From JTS-RE37 sp041743425 (lineage in GTDB: Bacteria; Bacteroidota; Bacteroidia; Flavobacteriales; Flavobacteriaceae), in assembly GCA_041743425.1 (NCBI GenBank), contig JBGTMS010000212.1, positions 1 to 26,998 on the forward strand: 26,998 bases of DNA, written 5' to 3'. Within the stretch, counting starts at the first letter, position 1, and each line of letters starts with the position of its first letter. The position numbers and the translations under genes were made by a program. The notes beneath the pieces are model-generated. The model saw nothing but the letters and a program-made list of their open reading frames with translations. It was not told the origin of the DNA and made no database searches. Shown here piece after piece: positions 7,762 through 15,912 of the stretch.

Positions 7762-8511
7762 TTACTTGCTCTTGTTGACGCTCGTAATATACTTTTGAAG
7801 GGCCATGGTCATTGATGGCGTCTCTGGAGTGGGGGCCTTGATATCTATCCGAAGTCCCGCTTCTGTAGCGGCAATTATTGTAGAGTCTCCGAAAACCGCA
7901 ATGCGGGTATCATTCTGTTTGAAATCCGGAAAATTCTTCAGGAGGGATTCGATTCCTGAAGGACTGAAAAATACCAGAATATCATAGTAAACATTTCGAA
8001 GATCGGAAAGGTCACTGATGACCGTTTTATAGAAAATACCTCGTGTCCATTTGATATTTGCCTTATTCAATGTTTCGGGAATTTCTGCCTTCAATGCATC
8101 AGAAGAAGGAAGGAGAAAGGCTTCATCCCTGTACTTCTTAAATAAAGGCAATAACTCATTGAAATCCCTTTTACCGACATAGATTTTCCGTTTTCTGTAT
8201 ACCACGTATTTCTGCAGGTAGAAAGCGACTGCCTCGGATTGACAGAAATATTTCATAGTGTCGGGAACCTTGAAGCGCATTTCTTCGGCAATCCTGAAAT
8301 AATGATCTACAGAGTTTCGGCTGGTAAGTACGATGGCACTGTAATTATGAAGGTCAATCTTCTGTTGTCTGACCCCTTTGGCATCCAACCCTTCCACATG
8401 AATAAATGGCCTGAAATCTACCTTCACCTTTTCCTTCTCAATCAGCCTCAAATAGGGGGAATTCTCCATTTTTGGTTCAGGTTGCGAAACCAATATCGTT
8501 CTTACCTTCAT
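7762..8511 (-). CDS. hemD: Uroporphyrinogen-III synthase family protein
   Basis: About 249 residues with the HemD fold: an N-terminal half beginning VRTILVSQPEPKMENSPYL, the conserved AIVLTSRNSVDHYF and the C-terminal ILVFFSPSGIESLLKNFP and IAVFGDSTIIAATEAGL. HemD closes hydroxymethylbilane to uroporphyrinogen III in haem and sirohaem synthesis. The family is poorly conserved, so the call rests on these paired TS/SPS-type motifs. The frame opens at a GTG (8520) that overlaps the upstream stop as GTGA; the ATG at 8511, preceded by GTGAGG, is preferred because the conserved sequence begins there. It is the last gene of a three-gene minus-strand run with DUF4271 and a GT39 enzyme. Confidence 0.88.
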   Translation of the reverse strand: MKVRTILVSQPEPKMENSPYLRLIEKEKVKVDFRPFIHVEGLDAKGVRQQKIDLHNYSAIVLTSRNSVDHYFRIAEEMRFKVPDTMKYFCQSEAVAFYLQKYVVYRKRKIYVGKRDFNELLPLFKKYRDEAFLLPSSDALKAEIPETLNKANIKWTRGIFYKTVISDLSDLRNVYYDILVFFSPSGIESLLKNFPDFKQNDTRIAVFGDSTIIAATEAGLRIDIKAPTPETPSMTMALQKYITSVNKSK

Positions 8512-8516
8512 ATGCC

Positions 8517-9173
8517 TCACTGTTTAAGATAGTTCGCAATAATCACAAAGGGTGCAATTTCAAGTGCGCAAAGGTACAAAATAAAATAGAAAAAGTGGGA
8601 GGTGATGAACTTTTGATGGTTTTTTAATACGGCAAACCAGCCCATCACATTTATTAGAATTACCAATAAAAAGCCTGCTATCACTACCGCTTTGGAATCT
8701 TTAAAAAGATAAGTCAGAAGTACATTGGCCAGGAACATCACCAGGGCACTATAATTAAAGTAGGACAGCTTTTTAAATATCAATTCGGAAATGGTACGCG
8801 TATTATTAAAGACAAATCCATTGCTCAACTGCAGAAAAACTTTGACGGCTATAAACCCTATGATCATACCCAGGATGACAGGATAGATAAATGGATAATC
8901 ACCGGTTTCCGGAGACCAGAGGATATGTTGCGCAAGGTATACGAAGAGGGCTGAATTCAGCAACTGAAAAAAGGTGAAAAAGATCTGAAATCCATTCAGC
9001 AGTTTGTCTTTTTTATTGTACATGAAAATGTACTTGTTATTAAATGGAAGAATGATAAAATTCATAAATCTCTGGTAGAACAGACTTTTGGAAATCACCA
9101 GGAACACGATGCTGGAAAACAGGATCATTGTGATCCAATCAGCGGAGGTAAGAGTTTTATATACAGGTTCCAT
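8517..9173 (-). CDS. DUF4271 membrane protein
   Basis: A roughly 218-residue, Bacteroidota-restricted integral membrane protein with about six hydrophobic segments (ITMILFSSIVFLVISKSL near the start, then ones near IFFTFFQLLNSALFVYLAQ, FIYPVILGMIIGFIAVKVF, FNYSALVMFLANVLLTYLF, AVVIAGFLLVILINVMGWF and FFYFILYLCALEIAPFVII). The pattern and its place next to hemD fit DUF4271, whose function is unknown. The frame extends back to 9209, but the ATG at 9173 forms a TGATG overlap with the stop of the upstream glycosyltransferase, a typical coupled start, so I use it. Its stop lies 5 bp before the hemD ATG. Confidence 0.85.
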   Translation of the reverse strand: MEPVYKTLTSADWITMILFSSIVFLVISKSLFYQRFMNFIILPFNNKYIFMYNKKDKLLNGFQIFFTFFQLLNSALFVYLAQHILWSPETGDYPFIYPVILGMIIGFIAVKVFLQLSNGFVFNNTRTISELIFKKLSYFNYSALVMFLANVLLTYLFKDSKAVVIAGFLLVILINVMGWFAVLKNHQKFITSHFFYFILYLCALEIAPFVIIANYLKQ

Positions 9174-10837
9174 CAGGGTATACTTTGATTCATCCCGTTC
9201 AAACCCCAATACAATCCGTTTTCCGAGATAGTGAGTTTCATATAGGCCGGGTGGCGGAGATCTGACACAGGGAGGTCTGTAACGAACTCTGTGCTGTCTT
9301 TTGATCTGAGCACCACAAGCTGTTTGTCGAGCGTTCGGGCATTTAGTACTGAGATCTCCTCAACCTGTCTGTAATTATTCAGATATGCGATCCCGAAGTT
9401 GAGTTTTTCAATGGCAATATCCTCATCATAAGGATTATACACACTAAAGTTACAATTTTCATCTCCCGGATGCAATGCCTTCGAAGTCAGAACACAACGC
9501 AGCTGCCTGAAGGATTCAAAATTGGCCATAAGGACCCCGTAAAGATTTCCACCATCGGGCATTGGAAATTTAAGCGCTGTTTTTTTATAATAGTCGGTGA
9601 CGTACAGTATCTGCCGGTGTTGTACCCTGGATTCTGAATTATCAAGAGAGTACTGATTCTGCCTGTACCTGATCGTATTGAGGGAATAGGAGGGTTGACC
9701 TGAATAAAATGCGTACATAGGCGCATTGCGGTATGAATTCTCAAATACTACCGGTTTTGTGCCAGCCCCTGCGGCCAACCTTGCCACCCATTCCTTATTG
9801 CCATGAGTTTCATATACGATCGGAAATAAGGGTTGATAGATCAACCCGATTCGGAGAAATCCAAGAATTAGGATATTTGCTATGCCCGCCCTGAAGAGCC
9901 ATTTTCTAGTGGCTGCCGAATGAACCATATATTCGAATGCAATAAGCACCATAGGAATACATATGGCAATGAGCCACTGGGTTTGTATCCTTCTGTCAAA
10001 GCTCGAAATAAAGAAGAAGATCAGGATGCCATATACTATGAACAGTAAAGCTCTGGGAAATGCATCTTTCAACCTTGTTTTAAAAAGGGCGAGATAGATC
10101 CAGGGAAACGTAAAACCGAATAGAGTGATCAGATTTAGAAAATACCCGAGCGTATAATCGCTGAAATCATAGGCCCCGTTAGGTCGTTCATATAAATGAT
10201 ACTTTAATGTAATAAAATCGTTTTGGTACAACCAGTTCAGATGCGGAAAATAGCAGACGAGGGAAGTGACCACCGCAAGCCATGCATTTTTACGAAGCAG
10301 AAGACCAGGGTTTGAGATTAGCACGCATAAAATAACCAGGACTGCGTGATACTTACTGTACATCAGCGCTGCCATAACAATGCCAAGGCCTATGCTTACT
10401 ACTACTGTGGGGTTCTGCAGGAATTTTTTATACACCCACAGGAACAGCGCAGTAAAAAAGAGCAAAGGGGTGTCCGGAAGGGTCAGAAAGCCGTACGCAT
10501 GAAGTAGCGGCATGGAAAAGATGAGGACAAAAAAATGCGGAATATAATTTCTCTTCAGGGAAGTAGCTATCGTATCCCAAAGAATACACACCGTTCCTGC
10601 CGATAGCAGCACGCTCACAAACCTCACACCTAACTCCCCGTTGAAAAAGAAACTGCTGAGCTTTACAAGATAAGCTACCATAGGTGGATGGTCAAAATAG
10701 CCCCATGCTAATTCCTGTGAGTAGTACCAGTAGTAAGCTTCATCATAAATGAGTTCCGTAAAATAACCCTGCAGGATGTTCACCACCACGCTTATCCCAA
10801 CAAGAGTATAAAAGACAAAGGGTATTTTGGACTTCAT
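9173..10837 (-). CDS. GT39-type (ArnT/PMT-like) polytopic membrane glycosyltransferase
   Basis: A 554-residue enzyme with about ten transmembrane helices in the first 360 residues and a soluble, presumably periplasmic C-terminal domain. Residues 31-33 (YDE) and the first periplasmic loop with AWGYFDHPPMVAYLVK (44-59) are the catalytic-loop signature of the PMT_2/ArnT-like GT-C family; FLTLPDTPLLFF is the second family motif. Such enzymes transfer a sugar from a polyprenyl-phosphate donor to lipid, protein or glycan outside the inner membrane. The acceptor is unknown. It is divergent from a polyprenol-phosphate mannose synthase (gap 134 bp), which suggests but does not prove that the donor is polyprenyl-phosphate mannose. 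It overlaps the DUF4271 start by one base. Confidence 0.88.
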   Translation of the reverse strand: MKSKIPFVFYTLVGISVVVNILQGYFTELIYDEAYYWYYSQELAWGYFDHPPMVAYLVKLSSFFFNGELGVRFVSVLLSAGTVCILWDTIATSLKRNYIPHFFVLIFSMPLLHAYGFLTLPDTPLLFFTALFLWVYKKFLQNPTVVVSIGLGIVMAALMYSKYHAVLVILCVLISNPGLLLRKNAWLAVVTSLVCYFPHLNWLYQNDFITLKYHLYERPNGAYDFSDYTLGYFLNLITLFGFTFPWIYLALFKTRLKDAFPRALLFIVYGILIFFFISSFDRRIQTQWLIAICIPMVLIAFEYMVHSAATRKWLFRAGIANILILGFLRIGLIYQPLFPIVYETHGNKEWVARLAAGAGTKPVVFENSYRNAPMYAFYSGQPSYSLNTIRYRQNQYSLDNSESRVQHRQILYVTDYYKKTALKFPMPDGGNLYGVLMANFESFRQLRCVLTSKALHPGDENCNFSVYNPYDEDIAIEKLNFGIAYLNNYRQVEEISVLNARTLDKQLVVLRSKDSTEFVTDLPVSDLRHPAYMKLTISENGLYWGLNGMNQSIP

Positions 10838-10944
10838 TCCACCATTGAGATTCTATGTAAAATTACAAATAATAGCGCTTGTGCAATCTCTAAGCAAAAA
10901 CGATAAAATTGACGGCGTATTTTCTATCCCTTTCTATAAAGTGC

Positions 10945-10952
10945 TATTTTTG
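10945..10952 (+). promoter_or_regulatory. Promoter of the polyprenol-phosphate mannose synthase operon
   Basis: TATTTTTG is an exact TAnnTTTG -7 element, and TTTC at 10921-10924 lies 20 bp upstream where the TTTG -33 element is expected (one mismatch). The predicted transcript start is near 10959, a short leader before the ATG at 10972. Confidence 0.55.
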
Positions 10953-10971
10953 TGAAAATTGCATGTTATCT

Positions 10972-11700
10972 ATGGCAGATTGCCTGGTCATTATCCCTAC
11001 TTATAACGAAATTGAGAATATTGAGGATATCATCCGGGCGGTATTTGACCTTCGAAATGATTTCCATGTGTTGGTAGTGGATGACAATTCTCCGGACGGT
11101 ACTGCGGAGAAGGTCAGAAGCCTGCAATCTGAATTTCGGGAAGCACTTGGGCTTGAGATCCGGAAAGAAAAATCGGGTTTAGGAACGGCCTACATCCATG
11201 GATTTAATTGGGCCCTTGACCGGGAGTATGCCTATATATTTGAAATGGATGCCGACTTTTCTCACAGACCCTCCGATCTTTTGCGGTTGCACCGCGCATG
11301 TCTGAACGGGGCGGATATGTCCATTGGTTCCAGATATAAAAAAGGGGTGAACGTGGTGAATTGGCCACTTCACCGGATACTATTGTCATACGCGGCGTCT
11401 TTCTATGTTAAATTGATTACTGGCATGCGGGTACATGACCCAACCGCCGGATTTGTCTGCTATAAGAGAAAAGTACTCATGACTATTGATCTGAATGCAG
11501 TATCGTTTATCGGATACGCATTCCAGATTGAGATGAAGTTCCGGGCTTATCTGAAAGGATTCAGAATTGAAGAGGTCTCCATCATTTTTACCGACAGGGA
11601 AAAGGGAAAATCCAAGATGAGTTCCGTTATTATCTGGGAGGCCATCTTCGGAGTCATAAGCATGAAGTTCAGGAGTCTGTTTAATAGAGATAGGTTTTAA
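10972..11700 (+). CDS. Polyprenol monophosphomannose synthase (GT2 family, DPM1-like)
   Basis: A 242-residue cytoplasmic-face enzyme expected to transfer mannose from GDP-mannose to a polyprenyl phosphate, yielding the donor used by periplasmic GT-C enzymes. The GT-A signatures are VIIPTYNE near the start, VVDDNSPDGT (35-44) and the DxD-like EMDADFSH (91-98); the later NRSRGKSKMS-like acceptor loop appears as DREKGKSKMS. There is no C-terminal membrane domain, as in DPM1-only forms. The frame opens at a TTG (10909) and another ATG at 10963, but the ATG at 10972 fits the family start (MADCLVIIPTYNE) and the promoter. It leads a three-gene operon; dihydroorotase follows after 2 bp. Confidence 0.9.
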   Translation: MADCLVIIPTYNEIENIEDIIRAVFDLRNDFHVLVVDDNSPDGTAEKVRSLQSEFREALGLEIRKEKSGLGTAYIHGFNWALDREYAYIFEMDADFSHRPSDLLRLHRACLNGADMSIGSRYKKGVNVVNWPLHRILLSYAASFYVKLITGMRVHDPTAGFVCYKRKVLMTIDLNAVSFIGYAFQIEMKFRAYLKGFRIEEVSIIFTDREKGKSKMSSVIIWEAIFGVISMKFRSLFNRDRF

Positions 11701-11702
11701 CT

Positions 11703-13043
11703 GTGAAAAAAATACTGATTAAGAACGCCTGCATTGTCAATGAGGAAAGCCGTTTCAATGGGGATATCCTGCTGGAAGGGGAACGAATTTCTCAATTGGC
11801 CTCCAATGTCAGCGCTGAAGATGCGGAGGTCATAGATGTAGATGGCAGCCTTGTGTTCCCCGGCATTATTGACGATCAGGTGCATTTCCGGGAACCAGGA
11901 CTGACCCACAAAGGAACTATTGCTTCGGAGAGCAGGGCTGCCATTGCGGGGGGCATTACCAGTTATATGGAACAGCCCAACACAAATCCGCAAACTACTA
12001 CCATAACAAATCTGGAAGCCAAATTCGCGCTTGCAAAAAGGAGTTCTTATGCCAATTATTCCTTTCTTTTCGGCTGCACAAATGACAATCTTGAGGAGCT
12101 CAGGAAATTGGACAGTAATGCCTGTTCCGGAGTTAAATTATTCCTCGGCTCTTCTACAGGGAATATGCTTGTTGACAATGAATCGGTTATTGAAACTATT
12201 TTCAGGAATACAGATCTGGTAATTTCAGCCCATTGCGAGGACGAACCGACTATCAGGGCGAACCTTGCCTATTACAGTGGCCTTTACGGGGAAGACATCC
12301 CGGTTCAGTATCATCCTAAAATCCGCAGCGAATCAGCCTGTTATCTATCTTCTTCAAAAGCGGTGGCACTGGCCAAAAAGACCGGTGCACGCCTTCATGT
12401 TTTTCACATTTCAACAGGCAAAGAAACAGGATTGTTTGACAATAATCTTCCTCTTACCGAGAAGAAGATCACATCGGAAGTGTGTATTCATCATCTGTGG
12501 TTTTCTGAAGAGGATTATGATAGTAAGAAGAACTTTATAAAATGGAATCCCGCGATAAAAGCCGCCTCAGACAGAGCGTTGCTTTGGAAGGCTCTTCTTG
12601 ACGACAGGATAGATGTCATTGCCACAGACCATGCCCCTCATACCCTGACGGAGAAAGAGCAACGCTATACAAAGGCACCTTCAGGTGGCCCGCTGGTACA
12701 GCACGGATTACTCGCCATGCTGGAAGCCTCCAGGGCCGGCAAAATCTCCATAGAGAGAATCGTCCGGAAAATGTGTCATAATCCGGCCATTTTGTTTGAT
12801 GTCGAAGAGCGGGGGTTCATCCGGGAAGGATATTATGCGGATCTGGTGGTGGTAAGGGAATCGGAGCCAAGGCAAGTTACCAGAGATTCGCTTTTATATA
12901 AGTGCGGCTGGTCTCCGTTTGAAGGTATTTTCTTCAGTTCAGCGATTAGCCATACTTTTGTGAACGGACATCTGGCGTATAACCACGGGCAATTTTCCGA
13001 TACGTTACATGCCAAAAGATTAACATTTACCAGGAACCGATGA
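11703..13043 (+). CDS. pyrC: Dihydroorotase (amidohydrolase; Bacteroidota-type metal site)
   Basis: A 446-residue amidohydrolase-superfamily TIM barrel expected to cyclise carbamoyl-aspartate to dihydroorotate in pyrimidine synthesis. It starts with GTG 2 bp after the upstream stop; no ATG fits. Family motifs are IDDQVHFREPGLTHK (56-70), the metal-bridging lysine in GVKLFLGS (Lys145), SAHCED (His177), LHVFHIST (His235) and the catalytic aspartate in IATDHAPHT (Asp309). The first histidine of the usual HxH metal motif is glutamine (Gln59), with His61 retained. I recall the same DDQVHFREPG from other Bacteroidota dihydroorotases, so this is likely a lineage feature and not a defect. Hydantoinase or allantoinase is less likely, given FREPG and the ATDHAPHT segment. 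Confidence 0.88.
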   Translation: MKKILIKNACIVNEESRFNGDILLEGERISQLASNVSAEDAEVIDVDGSLVFPGIIDDQVHFREPGLTHKGTIASESRAAIAGGITSYMEQPNTNPQTTTITNLEAKFALAKRSSYANYSFLFGCTNDNLEELRKLDSNACSGVKLFLGSSTGNMLVDNESVIETIFRNTDLVISAHCEDEPTIRANLAYYSGLYGEDIPVQYHPKIRSESACYLSSSKAVALAKKTGARLHVFHISTGKETGLFDNNLPLTEKKITSEVCIHHLWFSEEDYDSKKNFIKWNPAIKAASDRALLWKALLDDRIDVIATDHAPHTLTEKEQRYTKAPSGGPLVQHGLLAMLEASRAGKISIERIVRKMCHNPAILFDVEERGFIREGYYADLVVVRESEPRQVTRDSLLYKCGWSPFEGIFFSSAISHTFVNGHLAYNHGQFSDTLHAKRLTFTRNR

Positions 13044-13474
13044 GGCGCTACTGCTTGCTTATATTCTGTTTCCTGGCCGCTGCCTGCGGGGAAGAGGTGA
13101 TTGAGAAGCCTGCGAACCTCATTGCCAGGGATAAAATGACAGATATTCTTTACGATCTGGCAATGATTAACGCAGCAAAGGCCATTAATCCAAATATTTT
13201 GGAGGAAAATGGAGTCGATCCAATGCTATACGTTTATCAGAAATATAAAATAGACAGCGTACAGTTCGTGAAGAGTGATATTTACTACGCTTCTATTCCA
13301 GTGGAATATGAAACCTTATATAAGGAGGTTGAAAGAAGACTGGATATGGAGAAAACCAGGCTGGAGGAAGAACGAAAACAACGCAATGACAGCACCCGGC
13401 TTCAGATGGAAAGGAAACTTGAATCTGAAGCGGATGGAGGTCTCAGGAGAATAAACCGGGATACGATTCCTTAA
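13040..13474 (+). CDS. DUF4296 lipoprotein
   Basis: A 144-residue protein with a lipoprotein signal: MRRYCLLIFCFLAAAC, with the acylated cysteine at 16. A DUF4296 domain follows (PANLIARDKMTDILYDLAMINAAK and then YVYQKYKIDSVQFVKSDIYYAS). The last 50 residues are charged and probably coiled-coil (ERRLDMEKTRLEEERKQRND). The family is confined to Bacteroidota and its role is unknown; this one should sit in the cell envelope, facing the periplasm or surface. Its ATG overlaps the dihydroorotase stop (ATGA), so the two are translationally coupled. Its 3' end overlaps the convergent epimerase gene by 32 bp. Confidence 0.87.
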   Translation: MRRYCLLIFCFLAAACGEEVIEKPANLIARDKMTDILYDLAMINAAKAINPNILEENGVDPMLYVYQKYKIDSVQFVKSDIYYASIPVEYETLYKEVERRLDMEKTRLEEERKQRNDSTRLQMERKLESEADGGLRRINRDTIP

Positions 13475-14462
13475 ATCGATTGCAGTTAAAATAGATGGAT
13501 TCCGCCATCAGTTCAAATTCATAATTCAGAGCTTCAACTATCTTTTTGTTGTCATAAATGGGGCGTTCCTTCAGGGAAGCAATACCTCTTTTTGTTATCA
13601 GACGGGACTTTCCACTGACCGCGCTTTTTAACCAATCCAGCACGCACAGGAAATACAATTGCCATATTTTAATCTGTTTCTTTGGCGTTTGCTTCCCAAA
13701 TTCCCTCGCTATATTCGAAATAATCTCCTTATAGGTAAGATTTTTATCAATGAGGATAAAGCGTTCCCCGGCAAGACCGGAATCCATAAGTTCTACCATG
13801 ATCCTGATCACGTCATTGACCGTTATAAATCCCGAACCCCCCGGAGGATAGAACCTGTTTCCCCTGGCCGAGATTTTAAAAATTCGCCCGCTTCCCTTGT
13901 TCCAGAATCCCGGGCCCAGAATAACGCCGGGATTAACAATGACTACAGGAAGGCCTTCTACAGATGCTCTCCAGACTTCCATTTCTGCCTCATATTTGGT
14001 AAGGGCATAAACATTCCTATCGTGTTCATTCCAGTCAGAATCTTCAGTACTAGCTGTGGTATCAAGGCCTCTGCCTATAGTCGCGATGGAACTCACATAA
14101 CATAATTTTTCAATCTTATGGGACATACTGAGGTTGACGATGTTGGCAGTACCATCAATATTCACTTGCTTTAACCGGCTATAGTCATGCGGATTAAATG
14201 AAATAAGCGCAGCGCAATGATAGACATGAGTAACTCCTTCGAAGGCATTTTCCAGAGAGGGAAGGTCGTTGAGATCTGCCTCCACCCATAGAATAGAATT
14301 AAAGATCTCCTCAGGATGATTACAATAGTAGGAGAAGACTTTTTTCACCTCACTAAAACGTTTGGCCTCCCGGTAGATCGCCGTTACCGGAAGCCCCTTA
14401 TTAACCAGGTGATACAAGAGGTGCGTGCCCACCAGACCAGTCCCGCCAGTAACTAAAATCAT
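13443..14462 (-). CDS. NAD-dependent epimerase/dehydratase (extended SDR)
   Basis: A 339-residue extended short-chain dehydrogenase. The NAD(P)-binding TGGTGLVG is at residues 5-12, the serine of the active site at SSIAT (124-128) and the YxxxK pair at Tyr152/Lys156 (YALTK). The middle AALISFNPHDY and VIVNPGVILGPG stretches are typical of the 3-beta-hydroxysteroid-dehydrogenase/dihydroflavonol-reductase-like branch. The substrate is not evident; a role in nucleotide-sugar or polyketide-like reduction is possible. In flavobacteria this gene commonly lies next to DUF4296, as here, where the two converge and overlap by 32 bp. The ATG at 14462 is 95 bp from the divergent tyrS. Confidence 0.88.
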   Translation of the reverse strand: MILVTGGTGLVGTHLLYHLVNKGLPVTAIYREAKRFSEVKKVFSYYCNHPEEIFNSILWVEADLNDLPSLENAFEGVTHVYHCAALISFNPHDYSRLKQVNIDGTANIVNLSMSHKIEKLCYVSSIATIGRGLDTTASTEDSDWNEHDRNVYALTKYEAEMEVWRASVEGLPVVIVNPGVILGPGFWNKGSGRIFKISARGNRFYPPGGSGFITVNDVIRIMVELMDSGLAGERFILIDKNLTYKEIISNIAREFGKQTPKKQIKIWQLYFLCVLDWLKSAVSGKSRLITKRGIASLKERPIYDNKKIVEALNYEFELMAESIYFNCNRFKESYPGLFS

Positions 14463-14527
14463 GACTCAAAAGTACTCAATTGGCCGGGATATACCGTCGT
14501 TTGAAAAGATGCTGCCCTGATTTAATT

Positions 14528-14535
14528 TATATTTG
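14528..14535 (+). promoter_or_regulatory. TAnnTTTG -7 element upstream of tyrS
   Basis: TATATTTG matches the Bacteroidota -7 element exactly, 22 bp before the tyrS ATG. A TTTG at 14500-14503 lies 24 bp upstream, a little wider than the usual spacing, so the -33 element is doubtful. Confidence 0.5.
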
Positions 14536-14557
14536 TATCAAATAAATACGGTGAGGA

Positions 14558-15886
14558 ATGGCGTCAAATTTTGTTGAGGAATTGAGCTGGAGGGGCATGT
14601 TGCACGATTCCATGCCAGGAACAGAAGCACATTTATTGAGCGGCATGAAGTCGGCCTATCTGGGCATTGATCCATCGGCAAATTCCTTACATATCGGACA
14701 TCTTGTCGGGATCATGATGTTACGCCATTTTCAGCTTGCCGGTCATAAACCCTATGCTCTGGTAGGCGGGGCAACAGGAATGATAGGGGATCCTTCGGGC
14801 AAATCAAATGAGAGGAATCTACTGGATGAAACGACGCTTCGGGCAAACCAGGAAGCACTGAAAGCCCAATTGTCCCGCTTCCTTGATTTTGATGGAGTTG
14901 GGAAGACTGTCGCGGTCCTGGTGAATAACTACGATTGGATGAAGGAATTTTCATTCATCGATTTTATCCGTGATATCGGAAAGCACATTACCGTGAATTA
15001 CATGATGGCTAAGGATTCTGTCCGGAATCGGCTTGAAGCAGATGCGCAACAAGGAATGTCCTACACGGAATTCACCTATCAACTGGTACAAGGCTATGAT
15101 TTTCTTCATCTGTTTCGAACTTATGATTGTACGTTACAAATGGGAGGTAGTGATCAATGGGGCAATATAACCACCGGCACGGAACTGATCAGGAGAATAG
15201 GGAATGGAAAGGGCTATGCCCTGACCTGTCCGCTGATTACCAAGGCAGATGGTTCCAAATTCGGCAAAACGGAAGTCGGGAATATATGGCTGGATGCGCA
15301 CAGAACTTCTCCCTACAGATTTTATCAGTATTGGTTGAATACCACGGATGAGGATGCTGAAAAGTACATTAAGATATTTACATTTTTAGACCGTAATGAA
15401 ATTGAACAACTGGTCTTCCGGCACCAGGAAACCCCGCATCTGAGAAATCTCCAGAGAAAACTGGCCGAAGAGGTCACTGAGTTGGTTCACGGGAAGGAAA
15501 ATCTTCAGAATGCGGTAATTGCCAGTGAAATTCTTTTTGGAACTTCGACTTCAGAACAATTAAAGGCTCTGGATGAGGCCACTTTTATGGATGTATTCGA
15601 AGGCGTTCCGCAAGCCACTATAGCGCGTTCCGATATCACTGAAGGTCTGGATATGGTTGCCGCTTTGTCGGCAAAGACGGGATTTCTCAAATCGAATGGG
15701 GAGGCAAGGAGAGAGTTGCAACAGCAGGCTATATCAGTTAACAAGGAACGGATCACCGCTGAATTTACAATTACGGAAGAAGACCTTATAAATGATACCT
15801 ATGTACTCCTTCAACGTGGCAAAAAAAGTTACTTTGTTCTTGTTGTGGACAAACTGCCCGCCAATACGGCTAAAGATATCAAATAA
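14558..15886 (+). CDS. tyrS: Tyrosyl-tRNA synthetase
   Basis: A 442-residue class I synthetase that attaches tyrosine to its tRNA. The HIGH motif is at residues 45-48 (SLHIGHLVG), the tyrosine-binding region follows (GGATGMIGDPSGK, then QLVQGYDFLHL and MGGSDQWGNITTG) and the KMSKS equivalent is KFGKT at 234-238. The C-terminal 80 residues are an S4-like RNA-binding domain (GEARRELQQQAISVNKERI). This is the bacterial TyrRS type with the KFGKS/T loop. It converges with the LuxE-like gene, with only 26 bp between the stops. Confidence 0.96.
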   Translation: MASNFVEELSWRGMLHDSMPGTEAHLLSGMKSAYLGIDPSANSLHIGHLVGIMMLRHFQLAGHKPYALVGGATGMIGDPSGKSNERNLLDETTLRANQEALKAQLSRFLDFDGVGKTVAVLVNNYDWMKEFSFIDFIRDIGKHITVNYMMAKDSVRNRLEADAQQGMSYTEFTYQLVQGYDFLHLFRTYDCTLQMGGSDQWGNITTGTELIRRIGNGKGYALTCPLITKADGSKFGKTEVGNIWLDAHRTSPYRFYQYWLNTTDEDAEKYIKIFTFLDRNEIEQLVFRHQETPHLRNLQRKLAEEVTELVHGKENLQNAVIASEILFGTSTSEQLKALDEATFMDVFEGVPQATIARSDITEGLDMVAALSAKTGFLKSNGEARRELQQQAISVNKERITAEFTITEEDLINDTYVLLQRGKKSYFVLVVDKLPANTAKDIK

Positions 15887-15912
15887 CAGCAGGGCCCTGT
15901 TCAGGTGGGTAT

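Noticed and set aside
13659..14105. 148-codon plus-strand open frame inside the epimerase gene
   Set aside because: Antisense to a well-supported SDR gene; its composition and lack of motifs mark it as a shadow.
15885..15901. Hairpin AACAG-N7-CTGTT between the convergent tyrS and LuxE-like genes
   Set aside because: Only five pairs and no U-run on either strand; too weak to call a terminator.
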